Source of the DNA: Seminavis robusta
Taxonomy: Eukaryota > Bacillariophyta > Bacillariophyceae > Naviculales > Naviculaceae
Direction of reading: 5' to 3'
DNA: 64,000 nt
Assembly (NCBI GenBank): GCA_903772945.1
Contig: CAICTM010000123.1
Location: 47,361 to 111,360, forward strand
Each line of letters begins with the position of its first letter. Positions within the stretch are counted from its first letter, which is position 1. The notes below the pieces were generated by a model. It did no database searches, was not told the origin of the DNA, and saw nothing but the letters and a program-made list of their open reading frames with translations. Of this stretch, positions 45,501-56,586 are shown piece after piece. A program made the position numbers and the translations under genes.

Positions 45501-48500
45501 CAGGAGATTCGACCCAAGTCATTCTCTGAACGACCATCAAGACTTCCTCCGCCTGCCTTCAAAGGCACCCAAGTGCGCTTGCCAGCTCTTTGGGAAGCAC
45601 CAAGGTCCCGTCGCAGGGATGGGGAGTACACTGGTCCTGTTGACTTGGACGATACGATTGACATTACACGCGATGGTAAAGATGACGTGTATACAGGGCC
45701 GGTCGACTTGGATGATTCAATTGCTTCGTCAGAACCCGACCAAGAAGATGACGAGCTATCCACTGTCGATGAAAATGTAGCTGTTCAAAAGCAAGCAGAG
45801 GATGCGGGCACGCCTCACGGAAATCGCTCAACTATTGACTGGAATGCTTTCGCTGACGATGCTGACAGCAGCGGCGACAGCAGCCACAGCGAAATGTTTT
45901 TCACTGAAGTCGCCGTGCCGTGCAAGAAGCAACCTGACTCACATGCAGATTGGACAGAACCCAAACTTTCCAGCAGCGACGATGACAGCTGCGCTGTTCA
46001 CACTGGGTGCATATCTCCGTTTCGTTTGAAATCTGCCAACGACAAGGATGCTGACTGGGCCCAGAATGGCGAACAAGCCAATGCAAAGAAGTCAAACGGA
46101 ACCGATGCTCATCCTCAAGATACCCATGTGGCCAAGCCTGCGAAACTCGCCAAGCATCCAAAGGACACCCCCCTTGTAGCTCGTCAGAAGTCTTGGCGCG
46201 AAAGCACAGACAAGTCAGATCAACCCAGCTGGTGTGACTTTAACATGTCGGAAAGCAAGAGTCTGGGGATTCACCGAGAGCTTGCGGAAACGGCAGTTGC
46301 CGGTCCTCGTGATCAAACCCCCAAAGCAGCAACCTCGGCTACGAAGCCTGAAGAGGGTGAGAAGAGTCCCAGCCCTGATCCGACCAAGCAAGGTGCCTGT
46401 AGCCAGGCCCAGGATGTCCCGTACGATCCAAACTCACCCGGCAAGCCTGAAAACAGCGAGGACGTTGGTGAAAGTGCGACAGAAATCGACGACAGCTTTG
46501 ATAAGTTGATGAATAGCGACGATAGCGTCAGTGCGACAGATCTCATCCACCACGAATTCAAGAGCGTTGTTCTTGACCGCGACTCGTCGACTTCCATTGA
46601 CGGTGACATCGGCGACATTGACGAAAGCGCCCTGGACGATAGTACGGCCATGGAAGTGGAACGATTCAAAAAGATCTGTATGCAGAATGCAATGAGCGCA
46701 AGGATTCCAAAAGCGGAAGAAGATGATACAGTCACGTCGTCCGTGGTTTCGGACATCAAACACGCAAAAGAGGCCTATGCCAGTGTCATGATGGAGCTCG
46801 AAAGAGTTTTCCTGCCTAGGCTTCTCCAAGAACGGCAGGAAGAGGGGGCACATGAAGAGCTTGTCAAGGAAGTGGAGCCTGTTGTGGCAGAGATGCTTGT
46901 TGCCGAAGAGACATCTGTTGCAAAAGAGGACCCTGTCGTGGACGTTGAGGACGCTCGAAGCGGAGATGCTCGAGAAGACCCTGTAGTTGATGCTGATCAG
47001 CAAGACATCCAAGAGCAGATAAGGAGGTCTCTGGAGGTTGCCGCCGAAGCACAAGCAAAACTTGACATTTCAATGCTCGAGAGTGAGATCAAGAAGTTGC
47101 AAGCAACTGCAAAAGCTCTCAGAGAAGAGAGGGCAGAGACGCCCAAGAAGACTGATAGTGAGACAACACCTGCGAACCCCGTTGAGGAAATCGATTCCGC
47201 CCCGACGCCAGCGGAATCACAGCAAATAGCTGGCATTGACAATCGCACTGGTAGCTCCACTTTGCAGTCAACGCCTACGAAACAAGTGATCGGGATTGAT
47301 ATTGGCAAGTCCATTCCGAAGACGCCTTCGAAACAAGTGATTGGCATGGATATTGGCAAGTCCTCTCCGCAACTCTCTGTCATTGGTTACAATCTAAACG
47401 TCAGCCGTGCGAGCTCCCGGCTGTCACATCCGTTTGATGAGTCCTCATCTGTGAAGTCGACACCCTGCAAGCAGCCAGGGCTCTCCGTTTCTTCCATTAG
47501 CATTGCGTCTGGAAATGAAGCGGACGACGAATGTGGCTTTGCCGGCGACGCTTCGACTCAGGATTGTTCAGTCATCTCTGGCCGTATCGGCGCTGGGCTT
47601 GACGTCGCTTCGGATGCAGGCACAGAACGCACTGCTGCTGCTACTTCCAATGATCACGTGGCTGCTGGCATGCAAGAGGCGTCGAACAAAACTGATGAGG
47701 TATGGGCTTTGCCTTTTGGTGTGTCGATGGATTCTCAAGATGAAGTCGGACAATCCGAGAGCTCAGTGGCATCCATGCGAGGAAAAAGCAAGAAGGAAAG
47801 GAGGAAGACTCCACTTGGGAAACGCATGGTCAATGCATTCAATCGACTTCGACGTACCGGTAGTCCTCGTCGCAAGGGACAGCGCGAGCCAAGCCACTTG
47901 TCCTGCACAGACCACGATCGCGAGGAAGCCCAGTCAGAAGAGATCCTGAAGCAGTTGAAAATGAAAACGCAAGTCGTCGAGCAAATTGGCAGAGTGCCCG
48001 GTCTTAGCGAAAATTTGGATCCATCCTCGTACAAGGCGCTCATCAGTGACAACGACGCTTCATATGATTTCCAGCAAGTGCCAAAGGCAAACCTTCGGCA
48101 GACTAGGACACCCCGCGAGAAGAAGAAACAAGCCTGTCAATTGAAGCCACTTGCTCCACCAAGATCATCGAATCAACGTAATCGCCCACGACCTAGGAGA
48201 CTGCCAGGCACTCCGGAAGGCACAGCTATTTTCGAGGCAGATTTCACTCAATTCGAAGCACGAAATCTCTTTCCTTTCGAACCTGAAGACGTGCTAGCAG
48301 GCAGCCCCTTCTCTGTTAAGAAACCAGATCCCACACCCGGAGGAATTGATGACACAGTCTGTTTGGAGGATAGGATGATTACTTACTTGTTGCAAGGAAT
48401 TGACCCTCCCGGAGCTGATCCCACGCCCGCCAACGAGAACTTCCATAACCTGACTTTTACCGAAGACCCTCCTGGAAGTGCAGCGAGTTGCAATGAAGCA

Positions 48501-49625
48501 GAACAACCAGAGGAGGTGGCTGCATTAGAGGGAGAAGCATCAGCGCAAGAAGTATCAATGGAGGAAGAAGCAATGAGCGCCTTAACCCCCCAAAATGATA
48601 CATCTCAAGAAACGTCACTATGCTCCTATGGTCAACGTCCAACTAGTCTGGATCCCCATTTCGAGCGATTGGTCGATTCGTTGGTACAGCGAGCTATAGA
48701 GTCTGACATCTCCCTTTCAATTGACCTCGACGAGTTGGCGAAGAAACTCCCGTCGCTTCCAAAAGCCGCTACACAAAAGGCTCCCAACGTGATTGTTGTC
48801 GAAACAGTAGATGAGCAATCGTTGTCAAGCGATACACCAGGACATGTCTCTATGGAGACACCCACACAGTCTCGGTTCGCATCGCGCAATCGCACTCCTC
48901 AAACAATTCGAACATGTACGACCGCTCCCTTGACTCCACAAACGATAGGGTCATTCAGCTCTCATGCGAAGCACACAAGCTTCTCAGAAGACGATGCATC
49001 TGTAGCATCCGTAAATGCGTCCTGTACAGATGTATCGTTCTTGGGAATCCGAGACAGTGTTACTGGTTTGCCAGTAGAAGTTCCCGAAGTTTGCAACATC
49101 AGTCAAGAGGTTGAAACCAACTTGAAAGATATGTCCATTTCCGAGGCATTGTCAGTTGAGTGCACTTGGGAAAGCTTCTCTATGAGAGATCGAAGGAGAT
49201 TGATTCCACCAACGATTCCTGAACACCCGGAGGAGGAAGAGCCGACGGTGGCTTCACCACCCGCAAACTCCAAGACGGGAGGCAACAAGGAGTTAACCGA
49301 GAAATCTCCTACAAGTGTCGTTGAATTGGGCAACAGTTACTTCAACCAGACAATCACTCTGGAGAGTTCCGGCTTTTCGAATTATTCCGAGGAGAGTTCG
49401 TTTGGGAACGCTCCCCAACCCCTCGCGTCCGACGAAGAGTACAGCCCCGTTCGCCCTCATGATTCGATGCTCCTGAAGAAGTCCTACAACCTTGTGCGTT
49501 CCACTACTCCTGACCGGAAAACACGTACTCGAACAGCCCGAAACGACGCCACACCGACAACCCAGTGCTCTGATTCTTCTGAAGACAACATGCTGAACCC
49601 TTGCGTCTATACCTTTCCAGTTTGA
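42561..49625 (+). CDS. Giant disordered protein with VDLDD and IGIDIGKS repeats
   Basis: Exon 1 (42561-42935) and exon 2 (43050-49625) join in phase 0 across a 114-bp intron (GTATGT/GACAG), giving about 2,316 residues. The protein is Ser/Asp/Glu-rich and almost certainly disordered. Recurring short motifs are visible: GPVDLDES (43708 region), AVDLDDSID (44107 region), TGPVDLDDTID and TGPVDLDDSIA (45630-45725). A pair of KQVIGIDIGKS / KQVIGMDIGKS units spans 47280-47365. A Glu/Ala-rich helical stretch (about 46780-47160) could form a coiled coil. Near 47780-47890 there is a Lys/Arg-rich segment (KSKKERRKTPLGKR). The C-terminus carries several Thr-Pro and Ser-Pro sites. There is no enzyme domain. 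Repeated short acidic motifs suggest docking sites for one partner, as in scaffold or cytoskeletal proteins; that is inference. Confidence 0.8.
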
Positions 49626-50049
49626 AGCTTTGAATGACGTGTTTGAAAAAGAATTGGAGGCCACAGCTGGTTTCAAACCTGTTGGATGGGATAAGACCTC
49701 AAGCATTGAACCCGACGGATTAGCGACTATGTAGATGTTCCTAGCTAGTAGCACTAACACATTGACTAAGAATATGTAATGAAGCTTTATGTTTATTGGC
49801 TCCCTTGCCGCCTTGGACTGTCGCTCCCATATTTGGCCCTACCGGTAACTTCTTCAGAAATGCCCCAAATTCAGCCAAAGGCTTCCACGGTCACCACGGT
49901 GGAGGGAGGAAAGAGGAAAGGTTTGCGACAGTCATTCGTGCCAGAGGGGGGTCATCATTGACAACACACATTTTTTCGCAAGAATTCAGGCAGCGACACC
50001 CAACTGGAGTGTTCGCCCTACTACCGGTAGACAAGTCAATAAAGGAACA
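49626..50049. other. Intergenic
   Basis: No gene is seen. ACCGGT sites lie at about 49841 and 50024, the latter just upstream of the Cys-rich gene. Confidence 0.4.
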
Positions 50050-50634
50050 ATGGTACACGAAGCAGAGGATTGGAGATTGATCTGTGGTTTGTGTTGTTGT
50101 TACACCGCTTACGACGAAAATGCAGAGGATGCCGATAACGATGACGACGGCGCTGACGACGACGAGGGTTGCTTTGGCGGCGACGGCGACGGCGGTGATG
50201 ATGATTGCCTCTGCAATTGTATCTGTTGTATGGCAAAGCTTTGGTGTGAAATGTTTTGTTACCTTTGCCCTCTGGAGTGCCAGAACCACTGTTGCTTCTG
50301 TCTCCACCAAGAATTTAGCACCAAGGACTGTGGCAGGTGTGATTGTTGCCGTTTTAAAATTACCAGAGGGGGCGTCGGGTGCATTTGCTGTTTGCATGTT
50401 TTGAGGTGTGGCTTCTTGCTTCATGAAGCCAAGCTCCGATGTCCCATTGTTAGGGAAGAAGACTGCATTTGTGGTTGTTGTTGCTTTCGATGTTGTCCAA
50501 CTCTCAAATGCGCATGCTGGACCAAGGTAAAGAGAACAGAATCAGCTATAAAGTCGACTGCAAGATCACAGAATTTGCCCACTACACCGCCATCCAATGC
50601 AGCCATAGACCCAATGCAGATGGATCGGGGGTGA
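50050..50634 (+). CDS. Cysteine-rich protein, unknown family
   Basis: A 194-residue frame starts at the ATG at 50050 (ACAATGG context). It has about 35 cysteines (18%), in runs such as LCCCY, CLCNCICC, DCGRCDCC and CGCCCFRCC, with an acidic Asp/Gly-rich insert at about 25-50. The N-terminus reads MVHEAEDWRLICG. A second copy starts at 50934 with EDWRLLCG. Its differences from this copy over AGA/AGG, TTG/CTA, TGT/TGC and GGT/GGG are silent in this frame, which supports the plus strand as coding. An antisense frame of 177 codons overlaps (49891-50424) but is less supported. Cys density of this kind suits metal binding or a palmitoylated membrane-associated protein. No signal peptide is visible. 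The function is unknown. Confidence 0.6.
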   Translation: MVHEAEDWRLICGLCCCYTAYDENAEDADNDDDGADDDEGCFGGDGDGGDDDCLCNCICCMAKLWCEMFCYLCPLECQNHCCFCLHQEFSTKDCGRCDCCRFKITRGGVGCICCLHVLRCGFLLHEAKLRCPIVREEDCICGCCCFRCCPTLKCACWTKVKRTESAIKSTARSQNLPTTPPSNAAIDPMQMDRG

Positions 50635-50933
50635 CTTTTTGATAGTGCCATGGGTTGTGCAACCATAATCTCGAGCAGTAGTCAGTTCGAAACCAGCTAG
50701 CTGGTTAGGTGTTTTTCGCAAACTAAGCCGCCGATTGCAGGAGTGAGAGTTACAGTAAGATGACAACAATAAGATGTGAGACTTCACAAGCGTAGGACGG
50801 CAGTTCAAGTCTAGCAGAGCGAGCATGGTGTACTCAAGTTCACTGAAGGCCGTAGCGGGGGCTTTCGAAGTTCAGTGGCAATCATCCTTCATTTGTTGCA
50901 GCAGCAATGAGAGCAACAGAGCAACAGAGTGAC
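50635..50933. other. Spacer between the two Cys-rich copies
   Basis: About 300 bp with no coding sequence identified. Confidence 0.4.
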
Positions 50934-51100
50934 ATGGAAAAGGCAGACGAACAAGAGGATTGGAGGCTACTCTGCGGGTTGCTTGTGCTGCTATGACACG
51001 CTTTGTAAGAGCAACGCCGGTGGCGAGGGCGCACGACAATGAATGTGACTGCTGTGATTGCTGCGATTGGGAGGGTTCTAACGTGCTAAAATGGGAATAA
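50934..51100 (+). pseudogene. Broken second copy of the Cys-rich gene
   Basis: An ATG at 50934 begins MEKADEQEDWRLLCG, matching the start of the gene at 50050. A frame change then moves to CLCCYDTLCKSN, and another to NECDCCDCCDWEG before a stop at 51098-51100. The copy is shortened and lacks most of the Cys-rich body. It lies just before the LRR pseudogene. Confidence 0.6.
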
Positions 51101-51180
51101 AGGCTGTGGTGCAAGGGGAAGTGGCGGGCGTCGGGGCGATTATAAGTATTGCCCATGTTATTGTATTCTAGCTAGTAGAG

Positions 51181-53129
51181 ATGAAGGACCTTGCGTGTCC
51201 ATCTTGCCTCAAGGCCAGTACTCACAAGCAGGTAACTACTCAAGATGATGAGGAACACCATGCTCTCATGCAAGTATCACTGGAGATCAATGAGGCAGAC
51301 AAACTGAGCAAGAAGGCTCCAAGTGATAGTAATGCTGCCGCACCAATGGTAGTCTCTCAAGGACTTCCTTCCACAAACAATCATGCTAGGTTCATACATG
51401 GACCGGTACAAGGAGACAGTACACCACAAAACGAACAAGATAATATCCAGCCAACGATGTTGAGGCGAACCACACCCTATCAAAGACAACTAGAATCTCA
51501 ACCGGGAGCCTACTTGGGAGCGCCAGGAACAGGAAACTTGGAACGCACCACTACTTTGGATTATGCTCTTCTTGAGGCTCAACGTCAACCCAATAATGCC
51601 ACAGCAAACACCACCAACACCACCAACAACGCACCAGGCAACCAACAGTTGGCAGTGGCAAATATGGTTGTAGAAGAGGGGCAAATGATACCATCGGCAG
51701 ATCCCGTCAACCTACAACAGATTCAACAAAGAGAGCAAAACCGAAAGGCGAAAGAGAAGCTGTTTGTTGCAGCAGTGATTTGGTTGTGCCTTGTTGCTAC
51801 CATTATTATTGGGTTTGTGGCTGGCCCCCAAAAGCAAAAAGAACCAGCATTACCTCAACAGAGACGCCAACTGTATATGGATCCATGGAGCCATCGGAGG
51901 TGCCATCCTTTGCCCCAACTGGGGCTCTGGAAGAACTGTTGGATAATCTACCTGACTACACTCTTGCCAGCATCAAGAATAGCAGTGACACACCTCAGTG
52001 GAAGGCATGGAACTGGCTTGCCAATCACCAGAACATCACATACTTGCCAGAGTGGAGGAAAACTCAGCTCTTTGCTCTCGCAACCTTCTTCTATTCCTAT
52101 CAGGGAGAACACTGGAACCCTCTGATCAAGGAACGTTGGATGGATTATGAAAAGGGCGAATGTGATTGGTTCTCCGGTGCGACTGTATTTTTTGTTGATG
52201 GAAACTATAAAGCAGCAGGTGAATTTGCAACCTTACCTTGCAACAGCCAAGGGCAATTTACAATTCTCGAGCTTTCAGGCCTTGGTGTTGATGGATTCCT
52301 GCCAGTTTTCCTGCCCGAAAGTACCCTCTTGACTAGCTTGTCCCAGATTAACTTCCGGGGTGATCATAGTCCATATGGGGCTTCAACACATCCCACGGCA
52401 TTTTCTTCCCAGTTTCCAGAAGAATTCTACAAGATGCCAAGCTTGGAAGTTCTGAGGATTTTGGGTGTCTACTGGACCGGCCAACTTCCCTCCGAGTTGG
52501 GACAACTGCCAGCTTTGACTGTTGACTTTGTTGAGTGGGCTGACTTTGTATCGTAATCAGCTTACCGGCCCCATTCCTTCTGAGCTCTTGCAAATGATGG
52601 ATTTGTACTTGTTATCGTTATTTGATAATCAGCTGACTGGCCAGCTTCCTTCCGGGCTTGGACTGTTGACCATGTTGAAATATTTGCATTTGGAGGAGAA
52701 TCAACTGCATGGGTCAATCCCTTCTGAGCTTGGAATGTTGACAAGCTTTACCCGGCTTGCGTTGTCTAAGAATCAACTGACTGGCCAGCTTCCTTCGGAG
52801 CTTGGAATGTTGACAAGCCTTCATCGGCTTGTGTTGTCTGAGAATCAACTGCATGGGTCAATCCCTTCCGAGCTTGGAATGTTGACAAGCAGTACTTGGC
52901 TTGAGGTGTCTGAGAATCAGCTACTGGCCAGCTTCCTTCCGAGCTTGGAATGTTGACAACGTTCCGCGCTCTGAATCTAACTGGCAATTCTGGGTTGTCT
53001 GGCACTGTCCCTGAGGACCTCTGTTTCTTGCAGAATGCTTCCTGTATATGGTATCAGGATGAGCAGCGCGTTCTTGGCTTTGATTGTACCTCCATGTTTT
53101 GTGGCTGTGATTGTCCCTGTTTGAATTGA
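51181..53129 (+). pseudogene. LRR receptor-like protein pseudogene, three frameshifts
   Basis: Reading three frames in sequence gives a typical diatom-style LRR receptor. It has a polar cytosolic N-terminus (from the ATG at 51181) and one membrane span (KLFVAAVIWLCLVATIIIGFVAG, about residues 195-217). An extracellular cap follows with EELLDNLPDYTL and FALATFFYSYQGEHWN, then leucine-rich repeats of the plant-like LPSELGMLTSL-x-L-x-L-SENQL-x-G-x-IP type (about 52480-52960). A Cys-rich end follows with CDCPCLN before TGA at 53127-53129. Single-base frame changes occur at about 51860, 52515 and 52925. The third is the loss of one base in CAGCTGACTGG compared with neighbouring repeats. There are no stops other than those created by the shifts, so decay is recent. 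A sequencing error could mimic one shift but hardly three. Confidence 0.85.
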
Positions 53130-55082
53130 TAAGGAGAACATTATCCATTTTAAATACGCTATTCATTTGATTACATGGAAAGGACCTGAAACAGTTAATT
53201 GTCTTTTGGGTGAATGATTTGATGGTCAATTGTTCTGTCTATCTACTACGTAGCAATACCAGCTAGGCAGGGATCCTTCCACAATGCTATTGTTCGCCAG
53301 CAATCTCCAACAGCACTCTCAAGTTGAAGACCAGTGAACCTTCTTCATGATGCATCACGTTGTTGGATGCAGCATCTTGTGCATGAAAAAGGATGACAAC
53401 AGATTGACTGCCGGATGAGAGACAGGTCGAGTTTCCAAACCTGCTCGACTTGACTCCCACCGAAGCACGGCAAGCTCCGAATACTGTGCTCCTTTAGATC
53501 TTCGCTCCTGATAAACTCCACAATAGACTGGATTTCTAAAGAACAAGGCAACGGTAGCCAAATGCGTCAACGCCATACATGTACATCAATTCCTCACAGA
53601 AGGTTGACGTTGTTTGATCCGTCTCGGATGAGTCTCCGGATTCGGCAGTTTCTTTTCCCAGTTCTCGCCTTTGGCGCACTTCTTGCTGCGCTGATCGAAA
53701 GCACAGATCTTACGTGTGTTTTCACCGAGTGACCAGAAGACGATTCGATTCGATTCAAATTGTACAACAAACCAGAGCCCTTTTTTTTGCTGCCACGCTC
53801 CATCCAGAGCACCGTTGATTGTGACTTTTGTAGGATGATCCGGCCTTTGGTGGGGCAACGACAATGCCCATGCTTCGAATTGGCTGCTGCGGAGTCTGCG
53901 GACTTCCTCCGCCTAATTCTACATTGGGAACTCGTCGCGGGTTGGGACGGCAAAACTTCGAAAAGCCACTTAGTGGTTGATGGGCAGGCCGGGCACAAGA
54001 GGATTCGATTCAGGAGGGCTGATAACAGTAATGTCGTACCCCAAGCACTCTGTTTTGTTGAGGCAGCCGACAAAACGCAGTAAGCGCCCAGCTATTACTT
54101 ATTAATACTCGAGTAGTAGTGTTCAAATAAATCAGCGGCTAGCTATGCGTGCAGCTCCCATTCTACTAGCTAAAGCCAGCTTCAAAACTGCAAAAGCCGC
54201 AATCTGCCCGTGTCCATTCAGCTCACATTCTGAAAGCTATGCATACATACATGTAATGCATAGATCTAGCCACCCGTACCGTAGCTAGTAGAGCTCATGA
54301 CATGTATTCTGGACGAATTTACAGGATCCAGCTGGGTGTGCGGTATGACCGTGGGGCAATTATGGTGCAAACACGATAACTATGAAAGAGGTTGTGAGGA
54401 GAATAATGACCATAATGGCCTTTTCTGCTTACCCAGTGAGAACTATGCATAAACGCAGTCATGGGGTACCGGTACTCTAGCTATCATAGTACCACGTACC
54501 ACAGTTGCGACCAACGGTCGATGGTTTCAGAGGTCTGGGTTGCCGTGAAGTGGAGTTGGTTTGACCATCCATCAATAAGCGTCAATAATAATGAGGCAAA
54601 GGCAGCCGCCATGGTCGATAGAGACGGGAGATGGATATATTGCCTCCGCAAAGAACTGAAAGAACCAATATCAACCCCTCGCCGACTACATCAGCCCAGA
54701 AGAACTAAAATGCACCCGATGGCTGGATCATCATGATGGCTGGATAGTAGTTTGGGGATGCAAGATAATACTCTTTCAGATGTGCAATGTAGTACAGATT
54801 ATGTATGGCAGAAGCTAGCAGTACGTTCTTTTTGTTGTTGTGTGTAGCCTTTTCTTGGGCTACTACAGTACTGGCTAGCCAGCCGCCCACCCAGCGACAG
54901 ATGAAACATGCATGACATACATTATTCATGTAGGTAGATTCAATTGGCACAGTCCCGGAGCCATGGATCTTCCTTGCTTTGTTTGCTAGTCCGTCCCCAA
55001 TATGCATTCCATCTAGACTGCTGAGCTTCTTGTGTTTTGCGCGCTTCTGGCAGCATTTTCCCACTGCATCGCTCCCGTTCGT
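53130..55082. other. Intergenic, no confirmed gene
   Basis: On minus at about 53586-54070, one frame reads protein-like (ITVISPPESNPLVPGLPINH, then ALDGAWQQKKGLWFVVQF) but with several stops. It could be a very decayed coding fragment of unknown kind. Nothing else is supported. Confidence 0.4.
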
Positions 55083-55598
55083 TCAGACACCATAGTAATT
55101 GACAATCATGACCATTAATGCTTCCACCAACCAGAGTATCAACTTGGCCACGGTCACGTAGTGTTTGGTCTCGTGTTCCTTGAGTTCATCCATGATGCGA
55201 GCCTCTTCCAGTGCCCATCCCGCATGGGTACTGTCATCATGCTGCTGTGGCTCTACTAACAGAAACACCTTGTGAAAGCACTCGGGGCGGGTACACGTAA
55301 TACAAATCTTGCCGTTGTGTTCTGCGTGCTTTTTGCGGCTCGACACGAACCGTTTGACCTCGTAGAGTTGTTGAATCGAGTGTTCTCGGAGTTTGTGCGC
55401 TTCGATGCATGCCACCAGTCGATCGTGATGCTCTTGTTCCATGCCGCAGGAATCCAAATCCAGCGATCGCGTACTACTGCTCAGACGACGAAACGAGTCC
55501 ATCGCGGCCTTTTTCAAGGTGGATGTACTAGTACGAGACTGCGACGGACGCTGGGCTTTCGTCATCGTCTTGGTGGTGGTAGTAGTAGTAGTAGCCAT
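55083..55598 (-). CDS. Small protein with C-terminal membrane anchor
   Basis: A 171-residue frame starts at the ATG at 55598. The first 45 residues are Thr/Ser/Lys-rich (a Thr run then KTMTKAQRPSQSR). The middle is helical and charged, with two CxxC-like cysteines in CITCTRPECFH. The last 25 residues are hydrophobic (KLILWLVEALMVMIVNYYGV) and reach the C-terminus, which fits a tail-anchored membrane protein. The function is unknown. The ATG context GTAGCCATGG (read on plus) gives a CCATGG start. The next gene, RBM22, is on the same strand about 1 kb upstream. Confidence 0.65.
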   Translation of the reverse strand: MATTTTTTTKTMTKAQRPSQSRTSTSTLKKAAMDSFRRLSSSTRSLDLDSCGMEQEHHDRLVACIEAHKLREHSIQQLYEVKRFVSSRKKHAEHNGKICITCTRPECFHKVFLLVEPQQHDDSTHAGWALEEARIMDELKEHETKHYVTVAKLILWLVEALMVMIVNYYGV

Positions 55599-56586
55599 GG
55601 TTCCAGAAAGTCCCCTGTTTTGATCAAATAAATATTATGAAGGTAGCAAGATAGATGACCCTTGGAAAGAAAGGTGGTGAGCAGATGTTTGTCCCTACAC
55701 TTTTGTTGCTTTGCAGTGGACCGTTGGAATGCAGGAAGTGATCGTGTTGTGCGATACTTGGTGCCCTGTGGTGGTGAGCCAAAATTTCGTGAATGACTTC
55801 CCCCTGCGCCAAGAACACCGTTGAACAGCCTTGGGCGACCACCGGTAGCGCTCCACCGGTACAGGTTGTACGGTACTTTGTCTACCACCTTGCCACCTTG
55901 GCCTAGAGCTAGCTAGCTATCGTTGACTAGCTAGACTAGTAGCCGGGCGCAGGATGCAAGCTTTTACAAGCCACGTGGGCGCTAGATGTCAATGGTCATG
56001 ATGACTATCGCAGAAGCTTCGCGAAGGTCATCCTTTTTCCACAATCCACATGCACACAACATGTACACGTTGGCACCGGCGCTGTGTGTGGGCCTTGAAT
56101 GATTGAGGCTTGAATCATTCGTCACTCAACCTTTGATCTCAGCATGGGGCTCGGAACTCTGTCCCCATATGTAGACTGTGATGCCTTCCTGCATTCTTTG
56201 TTTCTGAATGGATTGACTTGTGGGCAAGATGGTTTCGGAGACTTGCACTATCACTCTTCAAAGGCACTAGTCAGTGGTTGTAGTGGTACCGCACTGACAA
56301 GGACTACCAGTGCCGGTACGTGTACCGGTACCCCCGACGCAGCTCAAGCTCATAATACTCAATCTGATGTGGCCACAGTGAAGGACCTCTCTATTTCGCC
56401 CAAGATATATGGATTTCCATACGAACTTGGTTACCCGTAGCTAGCTAGCAAAGCCTATGAAATTGACGCAAAGACTACATGTAGGATAACCAGCTCCCAA
56501 ATTTACAATAAATTTATGTAATTTTAAAACACTGCTTCAACCAATAATATTTATCAACTAAGAATCCTTCTTCTTTTTGATTGAAT
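55599..56586. other. Intergenic with dense ACCGGT and AGCTAG sites
   Basis: No gene is supported. ACCGGT occurs at about 55842, 55855 and 56325, and CTAGCTAG words at 55910-55940 and near 56440. Confidence 0.4.

Noticed and set aside
49891-50424. Minus-strand frame with a hydrophobic span
   Set aside because: It is antisense to the Cys-rich gene. Comparison with the second copy shows silent changes in the plus frame, so the hydrophobic run is probably the complement of Asp/Gly/Cys codons.
53586-54073. Possible decayed gene on minus strand
   Set aside because: One frame reads protein-like, but stops interrupt it and I recognise no family, so I leave it in the gap description.
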